Shown: positions 9,110 through 16,558 of the stretch, piece by piece
Layout: each line of letters opens with the position of its first letter
Numbering within the stretch: the first letter of the stretch is position 1
Source: an uncultured Clostridia bacterium
Lineage (GTDB): Bacteria; Bacillota; Clostridia; TANB77; CAG-508
Direction of reading: 5' to 3'
Length of the DNA: 32,818 nucleotides
NCBI GenBank assembly: GCA_910589185.1
Contig: CAJUSU010000002.1
Span: 69,704 to 102,521 of the forward strand
The notes under the pieces: generated by a model
The model's database searches: none
Seen by the model: only the letters and a program-made list of their open reading frames with translations
What the model was told of the DNA's origin: nothing
Position numbers and translations under genes: made by a program

Positions 9110-10021
9110 TTGCCTTTTGAGAACTTGATAGGAAATGAAAAAGTAAAAAATATACTAAAGAACAGTATTCAAACTAATAATTTGTTGCATAGTTATTTAT
9201 TTGTAGGAATTGACGGAATTGGAAAAAGCCTTTTTGCAAAAGAATTTGCACACATGATATTATGCAGTTCTAATCAAGAAAAACCATGTGCAACTTGCAA
9301 ATCTTGTCTAGAATTTCAAGGGGGAAGTCATCCAGACTTTTTACAAATAGAACCAGAAGATGGCAAAACAATCAAAATAGAGCAAATTCGTTACCTACAA
9401 GAAAAGATTGCAGAAAAACCAGTAACTTCAGAAAAAAAAGTATATATTATTAGAAATAGTGATAAAATGACAAGAGAAGCAGCAAATGGATTACTCAAAA
9501 CATTAGAAGAACCACCAAATTATGCAGTTTTAATTTTATTAACGGAGAATGAAAGTAAATTACTAACAACCATTAAATCAAGATGTACTAAAATTGCTTT
9601 TCAAGCCCTTTCAGAGGAAGAAATAAAAACCTATTTACAAAATCAATCAGAGGAAAAAAGCTTCCAAATGACTAGTAATATGGTAAAACAATGTCAGGGA
9701 AGTATTGGTAGAGCAATTAAAATTGTAGAAGAACAAGAGACATATAATCAAGTAGAGAAAATAATTAGTAATATAAAAAAAGAAAACATTACGCAAATTT
9801 GGAAAGATGCAGAAATACTATATCAGGCTAAAGAAAAAATTATGGATTTGTTAGACTATATGAATGTTGTCTTTTTTGAGAAACTCCGTGAAGAGCAAGA
9901 TATAAGATATACAAAAGCAGTTGATATTATAGAAGAAACGAAAAAAAGAATAACAGATAATAGCAACTATGATATGTCTATTGATAATTTATTATTAAGA
10001 ATATGGGAACAATTTGCATAA
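9110..10021 (+). CDS. holB: DNA polymerase III subunit delta'
   Basis: Clamp-loader delta' subunit, 303 residues, starting at TTG 9 nt after a GGGGGA ribosome site. It is an AAA+ fold: P-loop GIDGIGKSL (residues 33-41, intact here), zinc-module cysteines C52, C60, C63 and C66, then sensor-region segments NGLLKTLEEPP and IKSRC. It works with gamma/tau and delta to load the beta sliding clamp. The gamma/tau subunit DnaX also has the zinc module, but at ~300 residues and without the DnaX C-terminal extension this fits delta'. The neighbour ricT, 21 bp downstream, is the usual Firmicutes partner gene. The TTG start is the only plausible one near the conserved N-terminus. Confidence 0.9.
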   Translation: MPFENLIGNEKVKNILKNSIQTNNLLHSYLFVGIDGIGKSLFAKEFAHMILCSSNQEKPCATCKSCLEFQGGSHPDFLQIEPEDGKTIKIEQIRYLQEKIAEKPVTSEKKVYIIRNSDKMTREAANGLLKTLEEPPNYAVLILLTENESKLLTTIKSRCTKIAFQALSEEEIKTYLQNQSEEKSFQMTSNMVKQCQGSIGRAIKIVEEQETYNQVEKIISNIKKENITQIWKDAEILYQAKEKIMDLLDYMNVVFFEKLREEQDIRYTKAVDIIEETKKRITDNSNYDMSIDNLLLRIWEQFA

Positions 10022-10042
10022 AAAGAAAGGAAAGAAAATTAA

Positions 10043-10963
10043 TTGAAAAATATAGTAGGAATCAGATTTAAAAAGCCAGGAAAAATATACTTTTTTGATC
10101 CAGATGAACTAGAAATAAATAAACAAGATAAAGTAGTAGTAGAGACTGCCATGGGGCAAGAACTTGGTGAGGTAGTAGTAAGTAAAAGGGCTGTTCCAGA
10201 AGAAAGCTTAACAGCACCCCTCAAAAAGGTAATTCGTATTGCTACTCAAAAAGACTTAAAACATCAAGAAGAAAACAAAAAGAAAGAAGAAGAAGCTTTT
10301 AAAATTTGTGAGGAAAAAATCAAAAAATATAAATTAGATATGCATTTAACAGAAGTTGAATACAAATTTGATAATAGTAAAATTTTATTTTATTTCACAG
10401 CAGATGGAAGAATTGACTTTAGAGAATTAGTAAAAGACTTAGCTGCAGTTTTTAGAACCAGAATTGAATTAAGACAAATAGGAGTAAGAGATGAAGTAAA
10501 GCGCATTGGTGGAAATGGAGTTTGTGGAAGAGAACTTTGTTGCTGTTCTTTCTTAGGAAATTTTGAAACTGTATCTATTAAAATGGCAAAAGAGCAAAAT
10601 ATGTCATTAAATCCTTCTAAAATTTCTGGCAATTGTGGAAGACTAATGTGTTGTTTAAAATATGAACAAGAAGTATATGAAGAAAAGTTAAATAGATTAC
10701 CTAAAATAGGAGCAATTGTTAAAACAGAAGATGGAGAAGGAATTGTAGACTCTATAGAAACTTTAAAAGAGATGATTAGAGTCAAACTAAAAGATGGAGA
10801 TGATATTTTCTATAAAAAGTATCCAGTTTCCGAAGTCAAAATTATTAAAAATGTTGGAAAAGAAGAAGTAGACCCAGAAGAAAGAGAACATTTAAAAGAA
10901 TTACAAGAATTAGAAAAACTAGAGAAAATGGAAAAACAAGCAAGTAATGAAGATGATATGTAA
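10043..10963 (+). CDS. ricT: PSP1-domain protein RicT (YaaT)
   Basis: The protein has 306 residues, starting at TTG after AAAGGAAAG. The central PSP1 domain begins about residue 60. The cysteine motifs CGRELCCCSF and CGRLMCC match the iron-sulfur-binding cysteines of the B. subtilis RicT/YaaT family. In B. subtilis RicT, with RicA and RicF, supports RNase Y-dependent mRNA maturation and affects sporulation and competence. The C-terminal ~35 residues are a Glu/Lys-rich tail. It is co-directional and tightly linked with holB. The role in this organism is inferred from the family. Confidence 0.9.
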   Translation: MKNIVGIRFKKPGKIYFFDPDELEINKQDKVVVETAMGQELGEVVVSKRAVPEESLTAPLKKVIRIATQKDLKHQEENKKKEEEAFKICEEKIKKYKLDMHLTEVEYKFDNSKILFYFTADGRIDFRELVKDLAAVFRTRIELRQIGVRDEVKRIGGNGVCGRELCCCSFLGNFETVSIKMAKEQNMSLNPSKISGNCGRLMCCLKYEQEVYEEKLNRLPKIGAIVKTEDGEGIVDSIETLKEMIRVKLKDGDDIFYKKYPVSEVKIIKNVGKEEVDPEEREHLKELQELEKLEKMEKQASNEDDM

Positions 10964-11045
10964 GAAAATAAATAAGTCTAATTTACTAGTATAAGGAATA
11001 ATAGTAAAAGAAGTAAAAAATGAAGTAGAGAGGTGGTGAGAAAAA

Positions 11046-11219
11046 ATGGCATATAAAATTACAGATAAATGTATTGGATGTGGAGCATGCGCTGCAAGTT
11101 GCCCAGTATCTTGCATTTCACAAGGAGATAGCAAATATGTAATTGACAAAGAAGCTTGTATTGGATGTGGTACTTGCGCTGGAGTTTGTCCAGTTGGAGC
11201 ACCAGAGCCAGAAGAATAA
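11046..11219 (+). CDS. 2[4Fe-4S] ferredoxin, clostridial type
   Basis: A small gene of 57 residues, ATG preceded by GAGAGGTGGTGAG. It has two typical cluster motifs, CIGCGACAASCP and CIGCGTCAGVCP, the pseudo-twofold pattern of bacterial 8Fe ferredoxins. It is a cytoplasmic one-electron carrier. It converges on the pyruvate:ferredoxin oxidoreductase operon, separated only by a bidirectional terminator, so it is a natural electron acceptor for that enzyme, although ferredoxins serve many partners. The size and motif spacing match Clostridium pasteurianum-type ferredoxin (about 55 residues). Confidence 0.95.
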   Translation: MAYKITDKCIGCGACAASCPVSCISQGDSKYVIDKEACIGCGTCAGVCPVGAPEPEE

Positions 11220-11258
11220 TTAAAAACTACATAAAAGCGACTACAATAAATAAGTCAA

Positions 11259-11290
11259 AAAAGCTCCTCAATTTACTTTGAGGAGCTTTT
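11259..11290. terminator. Bidirectional terminator between ferredoxin and porB
   Basis: AAAAGCTCCTCA (11259-11270) pairs perfectly with TGAGGAGCTTTT (11279-11290) across an 8-nt loop. A-rich and T-rich flanks serve both strands. Confidence 0.9.
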
Positions 11291-11299
11291 AATGGATAT

Positions 11300-12253
11300 C
11301 TATTTTTCTTCTTTACTCATTTCTTCTAAAGCTAAAAGTTCTTCCCAACGTTTATCTACTTCTTTTTGGAATTCTTCAATCATCCACTCATTTCCCTCTT
11401 GGAACATATGCTTAAAGCGTTTTTGTGGTCTTAAAAATTCCTCAATAGGTAATTTTTTCGCAGGTTTATAATTAATAATATACTTACCATTAATTACTTC
11501 ATATAGTGGCCAATAACAAGTATCTACAGCTAATTTGTTAATTTGCATTAACATATCTGTTGGGTACCCCCAACCTCTAGGGCACGGTGCTAAGACATTT
11601 AAGAAACAAGCACCTTCTGTATAAATTGCCTTCTCAGATTTTTCATATAAATCTTTGAAATTAGCAAAAGCAATTGTTTGAGCCACATATGGCAAATGAT
11701 GTGATGCCATAACCTCTGTTAAATCTTTTCTAGATTGCATCTTTCCAGGGATTACTTTACCCGCTGGAGAAGTTGTTGTATCTGCAAATCTTGGTGTGGC
11801 AGAAGAACGTTGAATACCTGTGTTCATATAAGCACCATTATCATAACATACATAAACCATGTCATGACCTCTCTCCATAGCACCTGATAATGACTGAATA
11901 CCAATATCATAAGTTCCACCATCTCCACCAAAAGCAATAAATTTTGTATCTCCCTCAGTTGGCAACTTTCCTTGCTTTTTCATAGAACGATAAGCAGCTT
12001 CTGCTCCAGAAAGGGTAGCAGCAGCATTCTCAAATGCTGTATGAATATAAGAATCTGTCCAAGCTGTATATGGATACATAAAGGTAGAAACTTCCATACA
12101 ACCAGTAGCATTACTAATTACTGCATGATCTTCTGGCTTTAAAGCACGAAGCACCATTCTAGCAACAGGAGGAGCACCACAACCAGCACACATTCTATGT
12201 CCTGAAGTAAGTCTAGAAGGTTTATTTGCAACTACTTCTTTTACATTATACAT
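11300..12253 (-). CDS. porB: Pyruvate:ferredoxin oxidoreductase, beta subunit (TPP-binding)
   Basis: The protein has 317 residues; ATG after GAAAGGAGA. It binds thiamine diphosphate and the proximal [4Fe-4S] cluster: C22 and C25 in MCAGCGAP, C52 in ATGCMEV, and the Cys of LAPCPRGW. GGDGGTYDIG to YDNGAYMNTG is the TPP/Mg motif. The MEVSTFMYPYTAW stretch resembles pyruvate rather than 2-oxoisovalerate enzymes, but substrate assignment by eye is moderate. It catalyses pyruvate + CoA to acetyl-CoA + CO2 with reduction of ferredoxin, the central step of clostridial fermentation. It is the last gene of the gamma-delta-alpha-beta operon, separated from porA by a 31-nt palindromic repeat. Confidence 0.92.
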   Translation of the reverse strand: MYNVKEVVANKPSRLTSGHRMCAGCGAPPVARMVLRALKPEDHAVISNATGCMEVSTFMYPYTAWTDSYIHTAFENAAATLSGAEAAYRSMKKQGKLPTEGDTKFIAFGGDGGTYDIGIQSLSGAMERGHDMVYVCYDNGAYMNTGIQRSSATPRFADTTTSPAGKVIPGKMQSRKDLTEVMASHHLPYVAQTIAFANFKDLYEKSEKAIYTEGACFLNVLAPCPRGWGYPTDMLMQINKLAVDTCYWPLYEVINGKYIINYKPAKKLPIEEFLRPQKRFKHMFQEGNEWMIEEFQKEVDKRWEELLALEEMSKEEK

Positions 12254-12274
12254 TTTTAAAATCTCCTTTCATTT

Positions 12275-12305
12275 TGTCAGTTTGGGGACGTTAGTTTAAC
12301 TGACA
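12275..12305 (+). repeat. 31-nt REP-like palindrome, copy D (different stem, same core)
   Basis: TGTCAGTT pairs with AACTGACA around TGGGGACGTTAGTTT. Compared with copy C, four inner positions of each arm differ (CGAT/ATCG versus AGTT/AACT) yet pairing is kept. It immediately follows the porA stop codon (12306-12308, minus strand) and lies in the porA-porB gap. Confidence 0.85.
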
Positions 12306-13487
12306 TTATTTTCTCAATCCCACATAACGATATGGATTATCTATTTTTCCAGTTTTTACAACATCTTGCAAATAGCTATATACTTCATAAATATCTTTAG
12401 AGGTTGTGTCTCTACCACCAATTCCATAAACATAGCTAACGGTTGGTACTTGTTTTTGACCTACGTACATGCTTGAAACCACATCTTCAAATAAAGCACC
12501 ACCAGCACCATTTAAAGAATCACTACGATCCATAACAGCAACAGCTTTTAAGTGTCCTAAAGCTTCAGCAATTTCTTCAGCAGGGAATGGCCTAAACATA
12601 CGGACTTTTAATAATCCTGCTTTAACACCGTTAGTTCTTAATTCATCAACGACTGTTTTTGCAGTTCCAGCAGTAGAATTCATACAAACAATAGCAATCT
12701 CAGCATCATCTAGCATGTATTCTTCAAAGAAAGAGTATTTTCTACCAGTCATTTTTTCGAAATCTTTTGCTACATCAGCAATTACTTTCTTAGCATTTCT
12801 CATAGCTTCAGCTTGTTGATATTTATGTTCAAATAAGAATGGTTGAACATCTAAAGGACCAACTGCCATTTGTTCTTTTTCATTTAATAAATAATGTTCT
12901 GGATGGTAAGTTCCTACAAATTCTTTTACTTTATCATCTTCAATAAGCTCAATATTTTCAATAGAATGTGATGTAATAAATCCATCTTGACAAACCATTA
13001 AAGGTAACAAAACATCTTTATGTTCCGCAATACGATGAGCCATAATTAAATTATCATAAGCCTCTTGGTTATTTTCTGAAAATAACATAATCCAACCACT
13101 ATCTCTAGCACCCATTGCATCTGAATGATCACAATGAATATTTAAAGGACCAGAAACAGCACGGTTAACTAATGACATAACGATAGGAAGTCTCAAACTA
13201 GATGCAATATAAATCATTTCCCACATATAAGATAAACCATTAGCAGAAGTAGCTGTCATAGCTCTTGCACCTGCAGACTCTGCACCAACACAAGCACTCA
13301 TAGCACTATGTTCACTTTCTACTGCCACAAATTCTGTATCTACTGAGCCATTACTAACAAAAGTAGAAAAGTATTGAGGTATTTCAGTAGAAGGTGTAAT
13401 AGGGAAAGCAGCTACTACATCAGGATTAATTTGTTTCATAGCAATAGCAGCAGCTTCATTTCCACTTAATCTTTCTCTAATTCCCAT
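12306..13487 (-). CDS. porA: Pyruvate:ferredoxin oxidoreductase, alpha subunit
   Basis: The protein has 393 residues; ATG 21 bp downstream of the porD stop, preceded by a GAAAGGAAT-type site. The N-terminal domain carries GNEAAAIAMKQINPDVVAAF and PITPSTEIPQ, the hallmark of 2-oxoacid oxidoreductase alpha subunits; HSAMSACVGAESAGARAMTA and MSLVNRAVSGPLNIHCDHSD continue that domain. The C-terminal part (VRMFRPFPAEEIAEAL, AVMDRSDSLNGAGGALFEDV) is the transketolase C-like domain. With porB it forms the active site. A separate alpha subunit means this organism uses the four-polypeptide POR rather than, or besides, the ~1,170-residue single-chain enzyme common in Clostridium. Confidence 0.93.
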   Translation of the reverse strand: MGIRERLSGNEAAAIAMKQINPDVVAAFPITPSTEIPQYFSTFVSNGSVDTEFVAVESEHSAMSACVGAESAGARAMTATSANGLSYMWEMIYIASSLRLPIVMSLVNRAVSGPLNIHCDHSDAMGARDSGWIMLFSENNQEAYDNLIMAHRIAEHKDVLLPLMVCQDGFITSHSIENIELIEDDKVKEFVGTYHPEHYLLNEKEQMAVGPLDVQPFLFEHKYQQAEAMRNAKKVIADVAKDFEKMTGRKYSFFEEYMLDDAEIAIVCMNSTAGTAKTVVDELRTNGVKAGLLKVRMFRPFPAEEIAEALGHLKAVAVMDRSDSLNGAGGALFEDVVSSMYVGQKQVPTVSYVYGIGGRDTTSKDIYEVYSYLQDVVKTGKIDNPYRYVGLRK

Positions 13488-13508
13488 TTTTTTTATTCCT
13501 TTCTCTTT

Positions 13509-13811
13509 TTATTTTTCGCCCTCATCTACCATTTCAATAGCTTTAAAAGGACATACTTTAGCACATACGCCACAACCTTTACAGTAATCATAATTAAAAT
13601 CTGTACGCTTTTGGTCTTTTCCAACAGGAATGGCGTTATCTGGACAAACAGGGAAGCATAAGCCACATTGTGTACATTTTTCAGAAATATATTTTGGTCT
13701 AATACTTCTCCAGTCACCAGTTTTAAATTCCATTGCATTACCTGCTTCATAAATATTTCCAGCAATGGTCATATCGCAAGCAGGAGTATTTTTATCTATT
13801 TTTGTTGACAT
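13509..13811 (-). CDS. porD: Pyruvate:ferredoxin oxidoreductase, delta subunit (2[4Fe-4S])
   Basis: The protein has 100 residues; ATG after GAAAGGAGA. The first ~30 residues hold the delta-subunit sequence CDMTIAGNIYEAGNA. The body has two ferredoxin motifs, CTQCGLCFPVCP and CKGCGVCAKVCP. It passes electrons from the proximal cluster in porB to free ferredoxin. It lies between porG and porA, with 55 bp on the porG side occupied mostly by palindrome copy C. Confidence 0.93.
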   Translation of the reverse strand: MSTKIDKNTPACDMTIAGNIYEAGNAMEFKTGDWRSIRPKYISEKCTQCGLCFPVCPDNAIPVGKDQKRTDFNYDYCKGCGVCAKVCPFKAIEMVDEGEK

Positions 13812-13833
13812 TGTCTACAATCTCCTTTCCTTT

Positions 13834-13864
13834 TGTCCGATTAGGGACGTTAGTTTATCGGACA
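13834..13864 (+). repeat. 31-nt REP-like palindrome, copy C
   Basis: TGTCCGAT pairs with ATCGGACA around TAGGGACGTTAGTTT. It sits one base past the porG stop codon and ahead of the porD ribosome site, inside the operon, and is nearly the same sequence as copy A. Confidence 0.85.
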
Positions 13865-13865
13865 T

Positions 13866-14447
13866 TTACTGTATTTTTTGAACCTCTTTCAAAGCAAGTT
13901 CTAAAGCTTTCATATTACCTTCAATAACTTCAGGTTTTTTCGCAAATTTATGTCCAAAAGAACCTTTCATATCTTCTAAGAAATCTTTTTCTTCCATAAT
14001 ACTAGCAACTTTTACAATAGAAGCAAGCATTGGAGTATTAGGAAAATATTTTCCTAACGTTTCTAAAGAGACCTTTCTAGCATCTATAGTGTAAACACTA
14101 CCTTTGTATCCACGTAATACTTTGTCTAAATAATCTTTTCCTTTAGTAGTATTAATCACAATAGCACCATCTTGTTTTAGTCCAGCGGTTACATCTACAC
14201 TTTCTAGTAGAGTATCATCAACAACTACTACGTAATCAGGTTCATAGATATTACTATGAATACGAATAGGGGTATCACTAATACGGTTATAGGCAGTGAT
14301 TGGTGCGCCCATTCTTTCAGGACCATATTCAGGGAAACCTTGAATATACTTTCCTGTGTTAAAAGCAGCATCCGCTAAGAGTAAAGAAGCTGTTTTAGCA
14401 CCTTGACCGCCTCTGCCATGCCATCTAATTTCAACTAAATCTTTCAT
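13866..14447 (-). CDS. porG: Pyruvate:ferredoxin oxidoreductase, gamma subunit
   Basis: The protein has 193 residues; ATG after AGGAGGAAA. It has the gamma-domain signature EIRWHGRGGQGAKTASLLLA, then FPEYGPERMGAPITAYNRI and PDYVVVVDDTLL. This subunit provides the CoA-binding Rossmann-like domain. It is the first gene of the operon (gamma-delta-alpha-beta, the order seen in Thermotoga and archaeal enzymes) and is read from a strong promoter at 14485-14513. Confidence 0.93.
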   Translation of the reverse strand: MKDLVEIRWHGRGGQGAKTASLLLADAAFNTGKYIQGFPEYGPERMGAPITAYNRISDTPIRIHSNIYEPDYVVVVDDTLLESVDVTAGLKQDGAIVINTTKGKDYLDKVLRGYKGSVYTIDARKVSLETLGKYFPNTPMLASIVKVASIMEEKDFLEDMKGSFGHKFAKKPEVIEGNMKALELALKEVQKIQ

Positions 14448-14484
14448 TTAGATAGTTTCCTCCTTTTTTATAATTTGTGCTTTA

Positions 14485-14513
14485 ATTCTATTCTTAAATT
14501 GCTGTAATGTCAA
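14485..14513 (-). promoter_or_regulatory. Promoter of the POR operon
   Basis: On the minus strand, TTGACA (14508-14513) and TAGAAT (14485-14490) have a 17-nt spacer. This fits high expression of a central fermentation enzyme. Confidence 0.7.
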
Positions 14514-14582
14514 GAAATCTGACCAAGTTGTTCTAAGAAACTTTAGATTAATTTAAAAGTTAATATTTCTAAAATGAATATA

Positions 14583-14612
14583 TTGACATTTTATGACATG
14601 TATTGATAAGAT
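14583..14612 (+). promoter_or_regulatory. Promoter of the 14709 surface-protein gene
   Basis: TTGACA (14583-14588), an 18-nt spacer and TAAGAT (14607-14612) preceded by TGA. It is divergent from the POR promoter; no palindromic operator was noticed between them. Confidence 0.55.
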
Positions 14613-14708
14613 ATATATAAATACGGCATATAAAAATAACGGAAATGTTACAAAAATTTATGTATAAAATGATTAGGAGAGGAAATGCTAAAACAAAGGA
14701 GGAAACAG

Positions 14709-16412
14709 ATGAAAAAGAAGTTAAAAAAAGAAAAAGGTATTACTCTTGTAGCATTGGTAGTAACCATCGTGGTATTATTAATTTTAGCAGGAATTACAAT
14801 CATGTACACAATGGGAGAGAATAGTATATTCAATAAAGCATCAGAGGCAAAGAATAAGACAGAAATAGCAAAATGGCAAGAAAGATTAGAAGTAGCAAAG
14901 GGACCAGTTATCATAGACGGATTAGGTACATTTAATCCAGACAAATATTTTGAATATCTACAAAATCAAGAAATCATAGAAGATAAGGATACAGATGTAA
15001 CAGAGAATGAAGATGGAACTTATGATGTTACAACAAAGCCGGGATATATATTTTCAGTAGAACTAGTGCCTTCAAAGGAAAATCCAACAGATGCGAAAAT
15101 AGAATATGTGGGAGAAGCAGGGAAGATAACTCCGATTATTAAGAAATTAGAAGTGAGTGCAACAAGAACAAGCATTACAGGAAAAGCAGAAGTAGTAAGA
15201 TTAGGTAGCGGAACAGTAACCTATTATTACAAATTATCTTCAGCGGCAGACAGTGAATACAAAGAAATAACTAATATAAATAGCGAAACAGGAGCAACAC
15301 AAAGCACAGGAATAACAGAAGGAGAAAACTATACTATAAAGGCAGTAGCAAAAAATGAAGTAGGAGAAACTGTAAAAACGGCAGAAATAACAGCGAAACT
15401 ATATGTACAAAGTATCACATTAGACAAAACAGAAGCAACTATCATAGAAGACGGAACTACAAAGCTAACAGCAACAGTAAAACCAGATGATGCAGAAGAT
15501 AGAAGTGTAATGTGGGAAAGCAGTAACGAAAAAATTGCAACAGTAGATAATACAGGATTAGTAACAGGAATAAAAGCAGGAGAAACGACTATAACTGTAA
15601 AGGCAAAAGACGGAAGTAATAAAACCGCAGAATGTAAAATCATAGTAGAAACGAATTGGGAGCTTATGAATAAAGTTGCTAGTGCAATAGCAAGTGCTAG
15701 TGGTATTACAAGTGACTCAACCCAAGCAATAGTAGCAGTAGAAGGAAAAAATAGAGAAATAAACGTAGGAGATATTTATGATGCAAAATATAATGGAGTA
15801 AAGAAAAGAGTAAGAGTATTGGGATTTAAGCATGACGACTTAGTTGATACATCGGCTTACGGCGGAAATCATAGTAAGGCAAGTATTAGTTTTGAATTTA
15901 TAGACTGCTTAGGAACGCATAGCATGAATGGAACTAGTAGTAGCAACTCAACTAATGCAAATGGTTGGGCAGCAACAGAAATGAAAACTTTTTTAGAAGG
16001 CTCAAGTGGAAGAGAAAAATTAAATAATAATAGTTATCTAAAACAAGTAAAGAAAAAATACATCAAAAAATATAACGATGCAAGCAGTGTAACAGTAAGT
16101 AATGACTATCTATGGTTACTATCTGCAAGTGAAGTATTAAAAGATGGATATAACGGGGGAGATACAAGAGGATTAGCGATTACAAAAGAGGGGGAACAGT
16201 ATCTATATTATCAAAAAAATGCAACAGAAGCATATGATAATTCAAGCCAAAATCGTGTAAAATACAACGGTGGCAATGCGGTCTACTGGTGGCTTCGTTC
16301 GCCTTTTTATAGCTACGGAGATAGCTTCTGTGATATCTACAGCTCTGGTAGAAGCAACTGCTTCGTTTCGTATGATACTGGTGGTGGTGTCGCCCCAGGA
16401 TTTTGCATCTAA
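14709..16412 (+). CDS. Pilin-like surface protein with Ig-like (BIG_2) domain and variable C-terminal lectin-like/DUF6273-type domain
   Basis: The protein has 567 residues. The ATG at 14709 follows AAAGGAGG by 6 nt; an upstream in-frame ATG (14685) has its purine tract too close. Residues ~10-33 are a class III-like segment (KGITLVALVVTIVVLLILAG), resembling a prepilin cleavage/methylation motif but with Ala where pilins have Glu5. A helix and a ~100-residue linker follow, then an Ig-like group 2 domain (about 240-315; SITLDKTEATI, ATVDNTGLVTGIKAGETTIT), then a C-terminal domain with VYWWLRSP (525-532) ending GGGVAPGFCI. WWLRSP domains are surface, C-type-lectin-like folds, some diversified by retroelements. 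The last ~45 codons have aberrant codon use (see separate entry). It is probably displayed on the cell surface; the ligand is unknown. Confidence 0.8.
   Translation: MKKKLKKEKGITLVALVVTIVVLLILAGITIMYTMGENSIFNKASEAKNKTEIAKWQERLEVAKGPVIIDGLGTFNPDKYFEYLQNQEIIEDKDTDVTENEDGTYDVTTKPGYIFSVELVPSKENPTDAKIEYVGEAGKITPIIKKLEVSATRTSITGKAEVVRLGSGTVTYYYKLSSAADSEYKEITNINSETGATQSTGITEGENYTIKAVAKNEVGETVKTAEITAKLYVQSITLDKTEATIIEDGTTKLTATVKPDDAEDRSVMWESSNEKIATVDNTGLVTGIKAGETTITVKAKDGSNKTAECKIIVETNWELMNKVASAIASASGITSDSTQAIVAVEGKNREINVGDIYDAKYNGVKKRVRVLGFKHDDLVDTSAYGGNHSKASISFEFIDCLGTHSMNGTSSSNSTNANGWAATEMKTFLEGSSGREKLNNNSYLKQVKKKYIKKYNDASSVTVSNDYLWLLSASEVLKDGYNGGDTRGLAITKEGEQYLYYQKNATEAYDNSSQNRVKYNGGNAVYWWLRSPFYSYGDSFCDIYSSGRSNCFVSYDTGGGVAPGFCI
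16266..16410 (+). other. Candidate DGR variable region (VR) at the 3' end of the surface-protein gene
   Basis: From about codon 520 to the end, codon choice changes abruptly: CTT CGT TCG CCT, GTC, GCC, TTC, TAC and AGC replace the TTA/AGA/TCA/GTA style of the gene. Of 27 codons between 16308 and 16388, 24 end in T or C, as expected if AAY codons of a template were changed at their adenines. It ends at the stop codon and encodes the stretch after WWLRSP. No template repeat or reverse transcriptase is in this window, so the assignment is an inference. Confidence 0.55.
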
Positions 16413-16425
16413 ATAATTCAAACCA

Positions 16426-16473
16426 AAAATGTGAAACAAAACTGATAAAATATCAGAAAATGTTTCACATTTT
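16426..16473 (+). terminator. Hairpin terminator after the surface-protein gene
   Basis: AAAATGTGAAACA (16426-16438) pairs with TGTTTCACATTTT (16461-16473), 13 bp; inside is a second stem CTGATA/TATCAG. A T-rich run follows. It begins 13 nt after the stop codon. Confidence 0.75.
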
Positions 16474-16484
16474 CATTTTTACTA

Positions 16485-16513
16485 GTTAAAAAGAACCAAA
16501 AAAGTGATATAAT
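16485..16513 (+). promoter_or_regulatory. Promoter of the thioredoxin-cca unit
   Basis: TATAAT (16508-16513) with TGA immediately upstream (extended -10). The -35 (GTTAAA, 16485-16490, 17-nt spacer) is weak. Confidence 0.5.
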
Positions 16514-16558
16514 ACCAATATAAAAATAGGACTAAAATTAATTCAACAAGGAGAAATT

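Noticed and set aside
12469..12819. Plus-strand frame of 116 codons inside porA
   Set aside because: It lies fully opposite conserved porA coding sequence and has no start context.
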